A stretch of DNA of 64,000 nt. Source: Isochrysis galbana. Lineage: Eukaryota > Haptophyta > Isochrysidales > Isochrysidaceae. Under the pieces are notes generated by a model. The model did not search any database. It was not told where the DNA came from and was given only the letters and a program-made list of their open reading frames with translations. Position numbers and translations under genes: made by a program. Position 1 is the first letter of the stretch, and every line of letters begins with the position of its first letter. Where the stretch lies: NCBI GenBank assembly GCA_018136815.1, contig CM030939.1, positions 5,148,010-5,212,009 on the forward strand. Reading direction: 5' to 3'. Shown here piece by piece: positions 43,758-58,700 of this stretch.

Positions 43758-46700
43758 CAATCAGATTTCACACCAGCTAAATTCTTGAGATCGTACATTG
43801 CTTGCAACAGAGAAGGGATCTTCATCTGCTTTGAAAAATACTGTTGCCACCGCACCACAAGCATAGCCAGCACCGAAGGGCACGGCGGCCGCATCGCGGC
43901 TTGAAGTGCCAAAAGCCCCTGTGGCGCCGATATCAAGCCAACCCCTCCCGCCTGAAGGCGAGCGCTCACGGCGCTCCCGGCAGCCATGCCCACGTCCGCC
44001 ATGGCCCCCACTGAAGACTGGCCCCAGACAAGCCGCGCGAAACGGCGACAACCGCTCAACGAGTCCAAGCAGCTGTTGGCCGCCGAGTAGTTCGCCTGTC
44101 CTCGCCCGCCAAGCAACGCGGCGACGGATGAGTACAGCATGAACGAGCCCACCTCCAAGCTGCAGCTCTCCTGGTGCAGGTACCAGCCACCGCTCACCTT
44201 GGGAGCGTACACGCGGCGCAATGACGATGCGCTCTGGCCGGCGAGAAGCCCGTCCGATAGCACACCAGCGGCATGCCAAATGCCGCTCGTCTGCCTTGGC
44301 CAGCCGCTTCCCGCCAACATGCACGCCAGCCGAATATTGTCCGCAGCCTCGGACACGTCGCACCGAGCGACGTAAGCCGTGCCAGATGGCAATCCGCACT
44401 GTGCGGCCGTCGATGACAGCGTGCCTCGACGTGAAGCGAGCACCACTGCCTCCGCCCGGCCTCCGCCAGCCACCGGCCCGTCAGCACGCCGAGCCCGCCG
44501 CTTCCGCCGCTGAGCAAGTGCACTCCTCGCACGCCACGCCCAACCAGCGCGGGCAATCGCACCACCACCTTGCCGATGTTGGCGCCAGCTTGCAAGCAGC
44601 GGAACGCACCCAGCACCTCGCGCTCCATGTCGAAGGGTTGCAGCGGAAGACCGTGAAGCACCCCCGCCGAAGCACGAGACGACAAGAGGCCAAGCGTTTG
44701 GCGCATCCACCAAGGCGACTGCTCCATCGTGCTGTCGAGAGCCAGCGCACGATATTCCGCGAGCGAGCACGCACGCATCCGCTCCGAGCTCCACACCGAG
44801 CGCTTGCCAATCTCGCTGAAGCAGCCGCCGCTCTCGGCCAACAACGCCAATGACGATGGAATGAAGTCGGCGGACAGGCTGTTCAGCACGCCGAGCGCAC
44901 GGCCGCGCGCAAAAAGTGTGGCGCGCCAAACGAGAAGGCGCCCCCATCGCGAGAGCTCGTCATCCAGTGCCGCCCGTGTAGAGTGCGTGCAGGAAGCGGT
45001 GCTTCGATGGTCTGCCCGCAGATACAACCGCGTGGCTGCCGAGCAAGTGCGCGTACTCGCCTGCAGCAAGGCCCACGCCTCCAGCGGCCGCGTGAACAAT
45101 CATGCGGTGCAGTGACCGTGGCCGCCAGCCATGAAGCTCATATGCACGGTGCTCCATGTCGTAGCAGGCTGCTTGCCTGTGCGAACGAAAGCAGGCTGCT
45201 CTTCCGCGTCATCAAGCGAGCGTCTGCATCCGACACAGAACGTAGGGCAGCAACGGCATGACCCAGCGCAGGCATTTCCACGAGCCAGGTGAGACACACC
45301 CATGCTGACAGCGCCAACGATGCAAGCACTGTCGCTCCCAGGCTGCCCCGGGTCGCCAGGATATGCGCCGAGAACATTGAGCACGTCGCGGAAGTTCAGG
45401 CCCACGGCTCGCACATACAACGCAACGCGCCCGTCACTTGGCGCCGAGACCGGACGCTCTTGAGGCACGACACGCACGTTCGATAGCGCGCCCCGCACAT
45501 CGAAGTGGAGCCGAACAGGACCTCCCAAAGATTGCGAAGCCTCCAACAGGCGAGGCACGCTCGCGGAAGAACCATGCCAGGCTATCTCACCTTCCATTAG
45601 TGACGCAGCATAGCCCAACGCCTGGCTGCCTCCGTGCGTGAGCATCGCGAGACCGCGCAAGGAGCCATCCAGGTCAACACAGACCACCGACATCATCGAA
45701 ATCTCCTGGCGCACGCAGCGGGCAAGCCCAATCGCACCGGCGTGCATGGCGTCCATTTGACGGTCAACAGCCACCACGTGCGTGCCTGCCGTGGCTAACC
45801 ACAGCGTGTTGGAGTCGGATGCACACAGATAATCGCGCGAAAGGCACAAGGCAGCCTCAATCGACACGAGCGCCGTCTGCACCGACCAGCCGCGATGATG
45901 GGCAAGCGGCAAGGCCGCAGTAATACTCGGACCTAGGCCAAGACGCCAAGATCCGGACGACGGAGGCCGCCTCACATCAGCAACCGTTCGTGTCTCAACG
46001 CACCACACCGCAGATCCAACCGTCGATGGTGCATTCACAGCGTCGACGGTCCGCCAACCTGTCGAATACAAGTGGTGCTGCAACCCGACGGGCACAACGC
46101 TCGTCGTCCGCGACAAAGAGCGCACCTCGAACCCGCAAATGCTCACGGCGGCACGGCTCTCTCCCACGAATGGCACCAGCGACACGTCGCACGACCCGCT
46201 ACGAGGACCCAACGAGGCCATCGACCACAGAACACCTCGCGCGCTCTGCAGCCGGGCGTCTCCAACAGCGAATGGAAGACGTGTCTCGCCGGCGCATTGC
46301 GCGTGCACCAATGTGGTCGAATGGAATGCACCGTCCATGTCGGCAGGATGGATCCCCGTCCCGCGCAAGTCGGCGCGCCGACGTAGCTGTGACACCGCGA
46401 CGCGCGATCTCGCGCACGTCCGCACCGCCGCCAACGTGCGGTACGCAGGGCCGTACTCGAGACCGAGTCCGCGTAGGGTCGTGTACAAAGCGTCGGAGTC
46501 GCAAGCCATCGTGCATTGCGCAAGTCCCGCACGCACGCCACGTCGCCCCGCTAGCCCGGCGGCCACCCCCGCCCTGCCGGAGCAGTGCACAACTAACGGT
46601 GCACCTTCCTCAAGGCCCGTGCTGAAGACCTCGAATGCGCCGTCGTGCCATGCATGCTAGCTTCAACAATCACGACGTCGTCCACAAACATCGGCTGCAC

Positions 46701-49700
46701 AAAATACACCTTCTCCAACCGCATCGCAGCCGCCTGCCCGAGCGCCGCCTGCCCGATCAGCGCGCGGCACTGACGAGCCATCTCCAGGTAGCCGGCCGCC
46801 GGGAAGACAATGCGACCCCGCACCACGTGGTCCGCCACCAGAGCTCGCAGAGCACCCCCCACCTCGGACCGGAACATGCTCGCGCCGCCCTCGCTATCCC
46901 CCATCGCAAGCTGTGCAAGCGGGTGAACGGGGACACGCCACGCGAATGCACGGCGCGTAAAGCGAGCGGCTGAGACGTAACCCTCGAGGTCCGCGGGGCT
47001 GCCTGCGCTGCCCTGCACCACAGAGTGCACTATCGTGCCGCTATATCCAAATGAACTCACGCCGCCGACAGTCGCGTGCGACTCATCCACCTCGGTGCCT
47101 GACAACTGTGACGGAAGCAAGCAGTGTACGCCCGAGAGCGCGGAGAGCACGTGCGCGTTTAAGACGCGCAACTGCGCATTCGGCGCGGACTCGCGGTGAC
47201 GCATGGCGAGGATCAGGCGAAGAAGGCCAGATGCACCGGCAGCCGGCTCTGCGTGACCCACGTTCGCCTTGATGCTCGCCACGGACGGAATGCGATAGTC
47301 CGTGCCGATGGGCAGCACAACCGATGCCAAGGAGCTCGCCTCAATGGGATCGCCAAGCGCCGTACCAGTGCCGTGCGCCTCCACCGAGCAAGCAGAGACT
47401 TGTCGCTCGATGCAACTGCGTACGCTGTCTTCAGCAGGCTACGCTGAGCCTGCCCATTCGGCGCAGTCAGGCTGGCACTCCTGCCGTCTTGCCGCACACA
47501 GCTGCCAAGCACTGATCCCAACGGCGACGCGGCCGCCCGGGGCCTCCAGCTCGAAGGTGCAGCACGCCTCGCCACGCGCGTAGCCGTCGGCGCGGCGATC
47601 GAACGGCTTGCAGCTACCCGTCGCCGACGTCATGCCGGCAATGGCAAAGTTGATGCTCACCTCCGGAAGAAGCATCAGGCTGACACCAGCAACGAGCGCA
47701 TTCGCGCACTCTTGCGCCTGCAATGCGCGATACGCGGAGTGCGCTGCAGCAAGAGCGGCCGAGCATGCCGTGTCGTATGAGACGCACGGCCCGTGCAACC
47801 CAAGCACGAAAGAAAGTCGCCCCGCGGCTATCGAGTGGCTGCTCCCCGTCGCAGCGTACACGCTCCGGTGCATCGGACTCCCCCTCAAAATGTCCACCCA
47901 GTCTGTCGCCGCAATGCCTAGGAAGACACCGAGGCCGCTGCCATCCAAGGTAGACCGCTCTAGGCCAGAGCCGCAAAGAGCCGCGTAGCCGTGCTCCAGC
48001 AAGAGGCGCTGTTGCGGGTCCATCGAGGCCGCCTCGGCTGGAGACACACTGAAGTAGGCGTTGTCGAAGAGCTCCACCTCGTGTAGGAAACCGCCATGGC
48101 GGATACGCATGCCCACAACGTCGGTCCCGTCGCCCACGGGCTCCATTTGCCATCGGCCCGATGGAACCTCCGTCATAGAGCTCACTGAAGTGCACACTAG
48201 CGCACGTGCGGCCGATGCACCGCGGGCGCGACCAGGAAGCTGCGAGCTCGTGCCGCACAAAAACACGCTCACGCTCGCTCCCGAGCTCGGCGCCGGCGCA
48301 TCGGCGGCGACGCTCGCGCCGTGTGCGCCATGCGATGGTGAGCTGCGGCCCTCGAAGTACGAACACAACTGGCGAGCCGTCGGGTAATCAAAGATGAGAG
48401 TGCTCGGCAAGCTCAATCCGGAATGCGTCTTCAGCCGGTTTCCGAGCTCCACGGCCCCAAGAGAGTCTAGCCCTGCTTCCATCAGCGGCGTGTCCGCGTC
48501 GGTGCGATGGCCTGACGTCTGCTGCATCAGCTCAAGGATGGTCGATAGATCCGTCACGGAAGATGGCGCGACGCCGACAGCGGGCGCAACAAAGGGCTCT
48601 CGACGCAAACGGCGCTCTGGGGCGAACGCCTCGAGCTGCTCGGGGACCTGCGCCATTGCACCAAGGTAGACGCCCCAGCGCACCACAAGCACAGCCAGCA
48701 CCGAAGGGCACGGCGGCCGCATCGCGGCTTGAAGTGCCAAAAGCCCCTGTGGCGCCGATATCAAGCCAACCCCTCCCGCCTGAAGGCGAGCGCTCACGGC
48801 GCTCCCGGCAGCCATGCCCACGTCCGCCCATGGCCCCACTGAAGACTGGCCCCAGACAAGCCGCGCGAACGGCGACAACCGCTCAACGAGTCCAAGCAGC
48901 TGTTGGCCGCCGAGTAGTTCGCCTGTCCTCGCCCGCCAAGCAACGCGGCGACGGATGAGTACAGCATGAACGAGCCCACCTCCAAGCTGCAGCTCTCCTG
49001 GTGCAGGTACCAGCCACCGCTCACCTTGGGAGCGTACACGCGGCGCAATGACGATGCGCTCTGGCCGGCGAGAAGCCCGTCCGATAGCACACCAGCGGCA
49101 TGCCAAATGCCGCTCGTCTGCCTTGGCCAGCCGCTTCCCGCCAACATGCACGCCAGCCGAATATTGTCCGCAGCCTCGGACACGTCGCACCGAGCGACGT
49201 AAGCCGTGCCAGATGGCAATCCGCACTGTGCGGCCGTCGATGACAGCGTGCCTCGACGTGAAGCGAGCACCACTGCCTCCGCCCCGGCCTCCGCCAGCCA
49301 CCGGCCCGTCAGCACGCCGAGCCCGCCGCTTCCGCCGCTGAGCAAGTGCACTCCTCGCACGCCACGCCCAACCAGCGCGGGCAATCGCACCACCACCTTG
49401 CCGATGTTGGCGCCAGCTTGCAAGCAGCGGAACGCACCCAGCACCTCGCGCTCCATGTCGAAGGGTTGCAGCGGAAGACCGTGAAGCACCCCCGCCGAAG
49501 CACGAGACGACAAGAGGCCAAGCGTTTGGCGCATCCACCAAGGCGACTGCTCCATCGTGCTGTCGAGAGCCAGCGCACGATATTCCGCGAGCGAGCACGC
49601 ACGCATCCGCTCCGAGCTCCACACCGAGCGCTTGCCAATCTCGCTGAAGCAGCCGCCGCTCTCGGCCAACAACGCCAATGACGATGGAATGAAGTCGGCG

Positions 49701-52700
49701 GACAGGCTGTTCAGCACGCCGAGCGCACGGCCGCCGCGCAAAAAGTGTGGCGCGCCAAACGAGAAGGCGCCCCCATCGCGAGAGCTCGTCATCCCAGTGC
49801 CGCCCGTGTAGAGTGCGTGCAGGAAGCGGTGCTTCGATGGTCTGCCCGCAGATACAACCGCGTGGCTGCCGAGCAAGTGCGCGTACTCGCCTGCAGCAAG
49901 GCCCACGCCTCCAGCGGCCGCGTGAACAATCATGCGGTGCAGTGACCGTGGCCGCCAGCCATTGAAGCTCATATGCACGGTGCTCCATGTCGTAGGCAGG
50001 CTGCTTGCCTGTGCGAACGAAAGCAGGCTGCTCTTCCGCGTCATCAAGCGAGCGTCTGCATCCGACACAGAACGTAGGGCAGCAACGGCATGACCCAGCG
50101 CAGGCATTCCACGAGCCAGGTGAGACACACCCATGCTGACAGCGCCAACGATGCAAGCACTGTCGCTCCCAGGCTGCCCCGGGTCGCCAGGATATGCGCC
50201 GAGAACATTGAGCACGTCGCGGAAGTTCAGGCCCACGGCTCGCACATACAACGCAACGCGCCCGTCACTTGGCGCCGAGACCGGACGCTCTTGAGGCACG
50301 ACACGCACGTTCGATAGCGCGCCCCGCACATCGAAGTGGAGCCGAACAGGACCTCCCAAAGATTGCGAAGCCTCCAACAGGCGAGGCACGCTCGCGGAAG
50401 AACCATGCCAGGCTATCTCACCTTCCATTAGTGACGCAGCATAGCCCAACGCCTGGCTGCCTCCGTGCGTGAGCATCGCGAGACCGCGCAAGGAGCCATC
50501 CAGGTCAACACAGACCACCGACATCATCGAAATCTCCTGGCGCACGCAGCGGGCAAGCCCAATCGCACCGGCGTGCATGGCGTCCATTTGACGGTCAACA
50601 GCCACCACGTGCGTGCCTGCCGTGGCTAACCACAGCGTGTTGGAGTCGGATGCACACAGATAATCGCGCGAAAGGCACAAGGCAGCCTCAATCGACACGA
50701 GCGCCGTCTGCACCGACCAGCCGCGATGATGGGCAAGCGGCAAGGCCGCAGTAATACTCGGACCTAGGCCAAGACGCCAAGATCCGGACGACGGAGGCCG
50801 CCTCACATCAGCAACCGTTCGTGTCTCAACGCACCACACCGCAGATCCAACCGTCGATGGTGCATTCACAGCGTCGACGGTCCGCCAACCTGTCGAATAC
50901 AAGTGGTGCCGCAACCCGACGGGCACAACGCTCGTCGTCCGCGACAAAGAGCGCACCTCGAACCCGCAAATGCTCACGGCGGCACGGCTCTCTCCCACGA
51001 ATGGCACCAGCGACACGTCGCACGACCCGCTACGAGGACCCAACGAGGCCATCGACCACAGAACACCTCGCGCGCTCTGCAGCCGGGCGTCTCCAACAGC
51101 GAATGGAAGACGTGTCTCGCCGGCGCATTGCGCGTGCACCAATGTGGTCGAATGGAATGCACCGTCCATGTCGGCAGGATGGATCCCCGTCCCGCGCAAG
51201 TCGGCGCGCCGACGTAGCTGTGACACCGCGACGCGCGATCTCGCGCACGTCCGCACCGCCGCCAACGTGCGGTACGCAGGGCCGTACTCGAGACCGAGTC
51301 CGCGTAGGGTCGTGTACAAAGCGTCGGAGTCGCAAGCCATCGTGCATTGCGCAAGTCCCGCACGCACGCCACGTCGCCCCGCTAGCCCGGCGGCCACCCC
51401 CGCCCTGCCGGAGCAGTGCACAACTAACGGTGCACCTTCCTCAAGGCCCGTGCTGAAGACCTCGAATGCGCCGTCGGTGCCATGCATGCTAGCTTCAACA
51501 ATCACGACGTCGTCCACAAACATCGGCTGCACAAAATACACCTTCTCCAACCGCATCGCAGCCGCCTGCCCGAGCGCCGCCTGCCCGATCAGCGCGCGGC
51601 ACTGACGAGCCATCTCCAGGTAGCCGGCCGCCGGGAAGACAATGCGACCCCGCACCACGTGGTCCGCCACCAGAGCTCGCAGAGCACCCCCCACCTCGGA
51701 CCGGAACATGCTCGCGCCGCCCTCGCTATCCCCCATCGCAAGCTGTGCAAGCGGGTGAACGGGGACACGCCACGCGAATGCACGGCGCGTAAAGCGAGCG
51801 GCTGAGACGTAACCCTCGAGGTCCGCGGGGCTGCCTGCGCTGCCCTGCACCACAGAGTGCACTATCGTGCCGCTATATCCAAATGAACTCACGCCGCCGA
51901 CAGTCGCGTGCGACTCATCCACCTCGGTGCCTGACAACTGTGACGGAAGCAAGCAGTGTACGCCCGAGAGCGCGGAGAGCACGTGCGCGTTTAAGACGCG
52001 CAACTGCGCATTCGGCGCGGACTCGCGGTGACGCATGGCGAGGATCAGGCGAAGAAGGCCAGATGCACCGGCAGCCGGCTCTGCGTGACCCACGTTCGCC
52101 TTGATGCTCGCCACGGACGGAATGCGATAGTCCGTGCCGATGGGCAGCACAACCGATGCCAAGGAGCTCGCCTCAATGGGATCGCCAAGCGCCGTACCAG
52201 TGCCGTGCGCCTCCACACGAGCAAGCAGAGACTTGTCGCTCGATGCAACTGCGTACGCTGTCTTCAGCAGGCTACGCTGAGCCTGCCCATTCGGCGCAGT
52301 CAGGCTGGCACTCCTGCCGTCTTGCCGCACACAGCTGCCAAGCACTGATCCCAACGGCGACGCGGCCGCCCGGGGGCCTCCAGCTCGAAGGTGCAGCACG
52401 CCTCGCCACGCGCGTAGCCGTCGGCGCGGCGATCGAACGGCTTGCAGCTACCCGTCGCCGACGTCATGCCGGCAATGGCAAAGTTGATGCTCACCTCCGG
52501 AAGAAGCATCAGGCTGACACCAGCAACGAGCGCATTCGCGCACTCTTGCGCCTGCAATGCGCGATACGCGGAGTGCGCTGCAGCAAGAGCGGCCGAGCAT
52601 GCCGTGTCGTATGAGACGCACGGCCCGTGCAACCCAAGCACGAAAGAAAGTCGCCCCGCGGCTATCGAGTGGCTGCTCCCCGTCGCAGCGTACACGCTCC

Positions 52701-55700
52701 GGTGCATCGGACTCCCCCTCAAAATGTCCACCCAGTCTGTCGCCGCAATGCCTAGGAAGACACCGAGGCCGCTGCCATCCAAGGTAGACCGCTCTAGGCC
52801 AGAGCCGCAAAGAGCCGCGTAGCCGTGCTCCAGCAAGAGGCGCTGTTGCGGGTCCATCGAGGCCGCCTCGGCTGGAGACACACTGAAGTAGGCGTTGTCG
52901 AAGAGCTCCACCTCGTGTAGGAAACCGCCATGGCGGATACGCATGCCCACAACGTCGGTCCCGTCGCCCACGGGCTCCATTTGCCATCGGCCCGATGGAA
53001 CCTCCGTCATAGAGCTCACTGAAGTGCACACTAGCGCACGTGCGGCCGATGCACCGCGGGCGCGACCAGGAAGCTGCGAGCTCGTGCCGCACAAAAACAC
53101 GCTCACGCTCGCTCCCGAGCTCGGCGCCGGCGCATCGGCGGCGACGCTCGCGCCGTGTGCGCCATGCGATGGTGAGCTGCGGCCCTCGAAGTACGAACAC
53201 AACTGGCGAGCCGTCGGGTAATCAAAGATGAGAGTGCTCGGCAAGCTCAATCCGGAATGCGTCTTCAGCCGGTTTCCGAGCTCCACGGCCCCAAGAGAGT
53301 CTAGCCCTGCTTCCATCAGCGGCGTGTCCGCGTCGGTGCGATGGCCTGACGTCTGCTGCATCAGCTCAAGGATGGTCGATAGATCCGTCACGGAAGATGG
53401 CGCGACGCCGACAGCGGGCGCAACAAAGGGCTCTCGACGCAAACGGCGCTCTGGGGCGAACGCCTCGAGCTGCTCGGGACCTGCGCCATTGCACCAAGGT
53501 AGACGCCCCAGCGCACCACAAGCACAGCCAGCACCGAAGGGCACGGCGGCCGCATCGCGGCTTGAAGTGCCAAAAGCCCCTGTGGCGCCGATATCAAGCC
53601 AACCCCTCCCGCCTGAAGGCGAGCGCTCACGGCGCTCCCGGCAGCCATGCCACGTCCGCCCATGGCCCCCACTGAAGACTGGCCCCAGACAAGCCGCGCG
53701 AACGGCGACAACCGCTCAACGAGTCCAAGCAGCTGTTGGCCGCCGAGTAGTTCGCCTGTCCTCGCCCGCCAAGCAACGCGGCGACGGATGAGTACAGCAT
53801 GAACGAGCCCACCTCCAAGCTGCAGCTCTCCTGGTGCAGGTACCAGCCACCGCTCACCTTGGGAGCGTACACGCGGCGCAATGACGATGCGCTCTGGCCG
53901 GCGAGAAGCCCGTCCGATAGCACACCAGCGGCATGCCAAATGCCGCTCGTCTGCCTTGGCCAGCCGCTTCCCGCCAACATGCACGCCAGCCGAATATTGT
54001 CCGCAGCCTCGGACACGTCGCACCGAGCGACGTAAGCCGTGCCAGATGGCAATCCGCACTGTGCGGCCGTCGATGACAGCGTGCCTCGACGTGAAGCGAG
54101 CACCACTGCCTCCGCCCCGGCCTCCGCCAGCCACCGGCCCGTCAGCACGCCGAGCCCGCCGCTTCCGCCGCTGAGCAAGTGCACTCCTCGCACGCCACGC
54201 CCAACCAGCGCGGGCAATCGCACCACCACCTTGCCGATGTTGGCGCCAGCTTGCAAGCAGCGGAACGCACCCAGCACCTCGCGCTCCATGTCGAAGGGTT
54301 GCAGCGGAAGACCGTGAAGCACCCCCGCCGAAGCACGAGACGACAAGAGGCCAAGCGTTTGGCGCATCCACCAAGGCGACTGCTCCATCGTGCTGTCGAG
54401 AGCCAGCGCACGATATTCCGCGAGCGAGCACGCACGCATCCGCTCCGAGCTCCACACCGAGCGCTTGCCAATCTCGCTGAAGCAGCCGCCGCTCTCGGCC
54501 AACAACGCCAATGACGATGGAATGAAGTCGGCGGACAGGCTGTTCAGCACGCCGAGCGCACGGCCGCCGCGCAAAAAGTGTGGCGCGCCAAACGAGAAGG
54601 CGCCCCCATCGCGAGAGCTCGTCATCCCAGTGCCGCCCGTGTAGAGTGCGTGCAGGAAGCGGTGCTTCGATGGTCTGCCCGCAGATACAACCGCGTGGCT
54701 GCCGAGCAAGTGCGCGTACTCGCCTGCAGCAAGGCCCACGCCTCCAGCGGCCGCGTGAACAATCATGCGGTGCAGTGACCGTGGCCGCCAGCCATTGAAG
54801 CTCATATGCACGGTGCTCCATGTCGTAGGCAGGCTGCTTGCCTGTGCGAACGAAAGCAGGCTGCTCTTCCGCGTCATCAAGCGAGCGTCTGCATCCGACA
54901 CAGAACGTAGGGCAGCAACGGCATGACCCAGCGTAGGCATTCCACGAGCCAGGTGAGACACACCCATGCTGACAGCGCCAACGATGCAAGCACTGTCGCT
55001 CCCAGGCTGCCCCGGGTCGCCAGGATATGCGCCGAGAACATTGAGCACGTCGCGGAAGTTCAGGCCCACGGCTCGCACATACAACGCAACGCGCCCGTCA
55101 CTTGGCGCCGAGACCGGACGCTCTTGAGGCACGACACGCACGTTCGATAGCGCGCCCCGCACATCGAAGTGGAGCCGAACAGGACCTCCCAAAGATTGCG
55201 AAGCCTCCAACAGGCGAGGCACGCTCGCGGAAGAACCATGCCAGGCTATCTCACCTTCCATTAGTGACGCAGCATAGCCCAACGCCTGGCTGCCTCCGTG
55301 CGTGAGCATCGCGAGACCGCGCAAGGAGCCATCCAGGTCAACACAGACCACCGACATCATCGAAATCTCCTGGCGCACGCAGCGGGCAAGCCCAATCGCA
55401 CCGGCGTGCATGGCGTCCATTTGACGGTCAACAGCCACCACGTGCGTGCCTGCCGTGGCTAACCACAGCGTGTTGGAGTCGGATGCACACAGATAATCGC
55501 GCGAAAGGCACAAGGCAGCCTCAATCGACACGAGCGCCGTCTGCACCGACCAGCCGCGATGATGGGCAAGCGGCAAGGCCGCAGTAATACTCGGACCTAG
55601 GCCAAGACGCCAAGATCCGGACGACGGAGGCCGCCTCACATCAGCAACCGTTCGTGTCTCAACGCACCACACCGCAGATCCAACCGTCGATGGTGCATTC

Positions 55701-58700
55701 ACAGCGTCGACGGTCCGCCAACCTGTCGAATACAAGTGGTGCCGCAACCCGACGGGCACAACGCTCGTCGTCCGCGACAAAGAGCGCACCTCGAACCCGC
55801 AAATGCTCACGGCGGCACGGCTCTCTCCCACGAATGGCACCAGCGACACGTCGCACGACCCGCTACGAGGACCCAACGAGGCCATCGACCACAGAACACC
55901 TCGCGCGCTCTGCAGCCGGGCGTCTCCCACAGCGAATGGAAGACGTGTCTCGCCGGCGCATTGCGCGTGCACCAATGTGGTCGAATGGAATGCACCGTCC
56001 ATGTCGGCAGGATGGATCCCCGTCCCGCGCAAGTCGGCGCGCCGACGTAGCTGTGACACCGCGACGCGCGATCTCGCGCACGTCCGCACCGCCGCCAACG
56101 TGCGGTACGCAGGGCCGTACTCGAGACCGAGTCCGCGTAGGGTCGTGTACAAAGCGTCGGAGTCGCAAGCCATCGTGCATTGCGCAAGTCCCGCACGCAC
56201 GCCACGTCGCCCCGCTAGCCCGGCGGCCACCCCCGCCCTGCCGGAGCAGTGCACAACTAACGGTGCACCTTCCTCAAGGCCCGTGCTGAAGACCTCGAAT
56301 GCGCCGTCGGTGCCATGCATGCTAGCTTCAACAATCACGACGTCGTCCACAAACATCGGCTGCACAAAATACACCTTCTCCAACCGCATCGCAGCCGCCT
56401 GCCCGAGCGCCGCCTGCCCGATCAGCGCGCGGCACTGACGAGCCATCTCCAGGTAGCCGGCCGCCGGGAAGACAATGCGACCCCGCACCACGTGGTCCGC
56501 CACCAGAGCTCGCAGAGCACCCCCCACCTCGGACCGGAACATGCTCGCGCCGCCCTCGCTATCCCCCATCGCAAGCTGTGCAAGCGGGTGAACGGGGACA
56601 CGCCACGCGAATGCACGGCGCGTAAAGCGAGCGGCTGAGACGTAACCCTCGAGGTCCGCGGGCTGCCTGCGCTGCCCTGCACCACAGAGTGCACTATCGT
56701 GCCGCTATATCCAAATGAACTCACGCCGCCGACAGTCGCGTGCGACTCATCCACCTCGGTGCCTGACAACTGTGACGGAAGCAAGCAGTGTACGCCCGAG
56801 AGCGCGGAGAGCACGTGCGCGTTTAAGACGCGCAACTGCGCATTCGGCGCGGACTCGCGGTGACGCATGGCGAGGATCAGGCGAAGAAGGCCAGATGCAC
56901 CGGCAGCCGGCTCTGCGTGACCCACGTTCGCCTTGATGCTCGCCACGGACGGAATGCGATAGTCCGTGCCGATGGGCAGCACAACCGATGCCAAGGAGCT
57001 CGCCTCAATGGGATCGCCAAGCGCCGTACCAGTGCCGTGCGCCTCCACACGAGCAAGCAGAGACTTGTCGCTCGATGCAACTGCGTACGCTGTCTTCAGC
57101 AGGCTACGCTGAGCCTGCCCATTCGGCGCAGTCAGGCTGGCACTCCTGCCGTCTTGCCGCACACAGCTGCCAAGCACTGATCCCAACGGCGACGCGGCCG
57201 CCCGGGGGGCCTCCAGCTCGAAGGTGCAGCACGCCTCGCCACGCGCGTAGCCGTCGGCGCGGCGATCGAACGGCTTGCAGCTACCCGTCGCCGACGTCAT
57301 GCCGGCAATGGCAAAGTTGATGCTCACCTCCGGAAGAAGCATCAGGCTGACACCAGCAACGAGCGCATTCGCGCACTCTTGCGCCTGCAATGCGCGATAC
57401 GCGGAGTGCGCTGCAGCAAGAGCGGCCGAGCATGCCGTGTCGTATGAGACGCACGGCCCGTGCAACCCAAGCACGAAAGAAAGTCGCCCCGCGGCTATCG
57501 AGTGGCTGCTCCCCGTCGCAGCGTACACGCTCCGGTGCATCGGACTCCCCCTCAAAATGTCCACCCAGTCTGTCGCCGCAATGCCTAGGAAGACACCGAG
57601 GCCGCTGCCATCCAAGGTAGACCGCTCTAGGCCAGAGCCGCAAAGAGCCGCGTAGCCGTGCTCCAGCAAGAGGCGCTGTTGCGGGTCCATCGAGGCCGCC
57701 TCGGCTGGAGACACACTGAAGTAGGCGTTGTCGAAGAGCTCCACCTCGTGTAGGAAACCGCCATGGCGGATACGCATGCCCACAACGTCGGTCCCGTCGC
57801 CCACGGGCTCCATTTGCCATCGGCCCGATGGAACCTCCGTCATAGAGCTCACTGAAGTGCACACTAGCGCACGTGCGGCCGATGCACCGCGGGCGCGACC
57901 AGGAAGCTGCGAGCTCGTGCCGCACAAAAACACGCTCACGCTCGCTCCCGAGCTCGGCGCCGGCGCATCGGCGGCGACGCTCGCGCCGTGTGCGCCATGC
58001 GATGGTGAGCTGCGGCCCTCGAAGTACGAACACAACTGGCGAGCCGTCGGGTAATCAAAGATGAGAGTGCTCGGCAAGCTCAATCCGGAATGCGTCTTCA
58101 GCCGGTTTCCGAGCTCCACGGCCCCAAGAGAGTCTAGCCCTGCTTCCATCAGCGGCGTGTCCGCGTCGGTGCGATGGCCTGACGTCTGCTGCATCAGCTC
58201 AAGGATGGTCGATAGATCCGTCACGGAAGATGGCGCGACGCCGACAGCGGGCGCAACAAAGGGCTCTCGACGCAAACGGCGCTCTGGGGCGAACGCTCGA
58301 GCTGCTCGGGGACCTGCGCCATTGCACCAAGGTAGACGCCCCAGCGCACCACAAGCACAGCCAGCACCGAAGGGCACGGCGGCCGCATCGCGGCTTGAAG
58401 TGCCAAAAGCCCCTGTGGCGCCGATATCAAGCCAACCCCTCCCGCCTGAAGGCGAGCGCTCACGGCGCTCCCGGCAGCCATGCCCACGTCCGCCCATGGC
58501 CCCCACTGAAGACTGGCCCCAGACAAGCCGCGCGAACGGCGACAACCGCTCAACGAGTCCAAGCAGCTGTTGGCCGCCGAGTAGTTCGCCTGTCCTCGCC
58601 CGCCAAGCAACGCGGCGACGGATGAGTACAGCATGAACGAGCCCACCTCCAAGCTGCAGCTCTCCTGGTGCAGGTACCAGCCACCGCTCACCTTGGGAGC

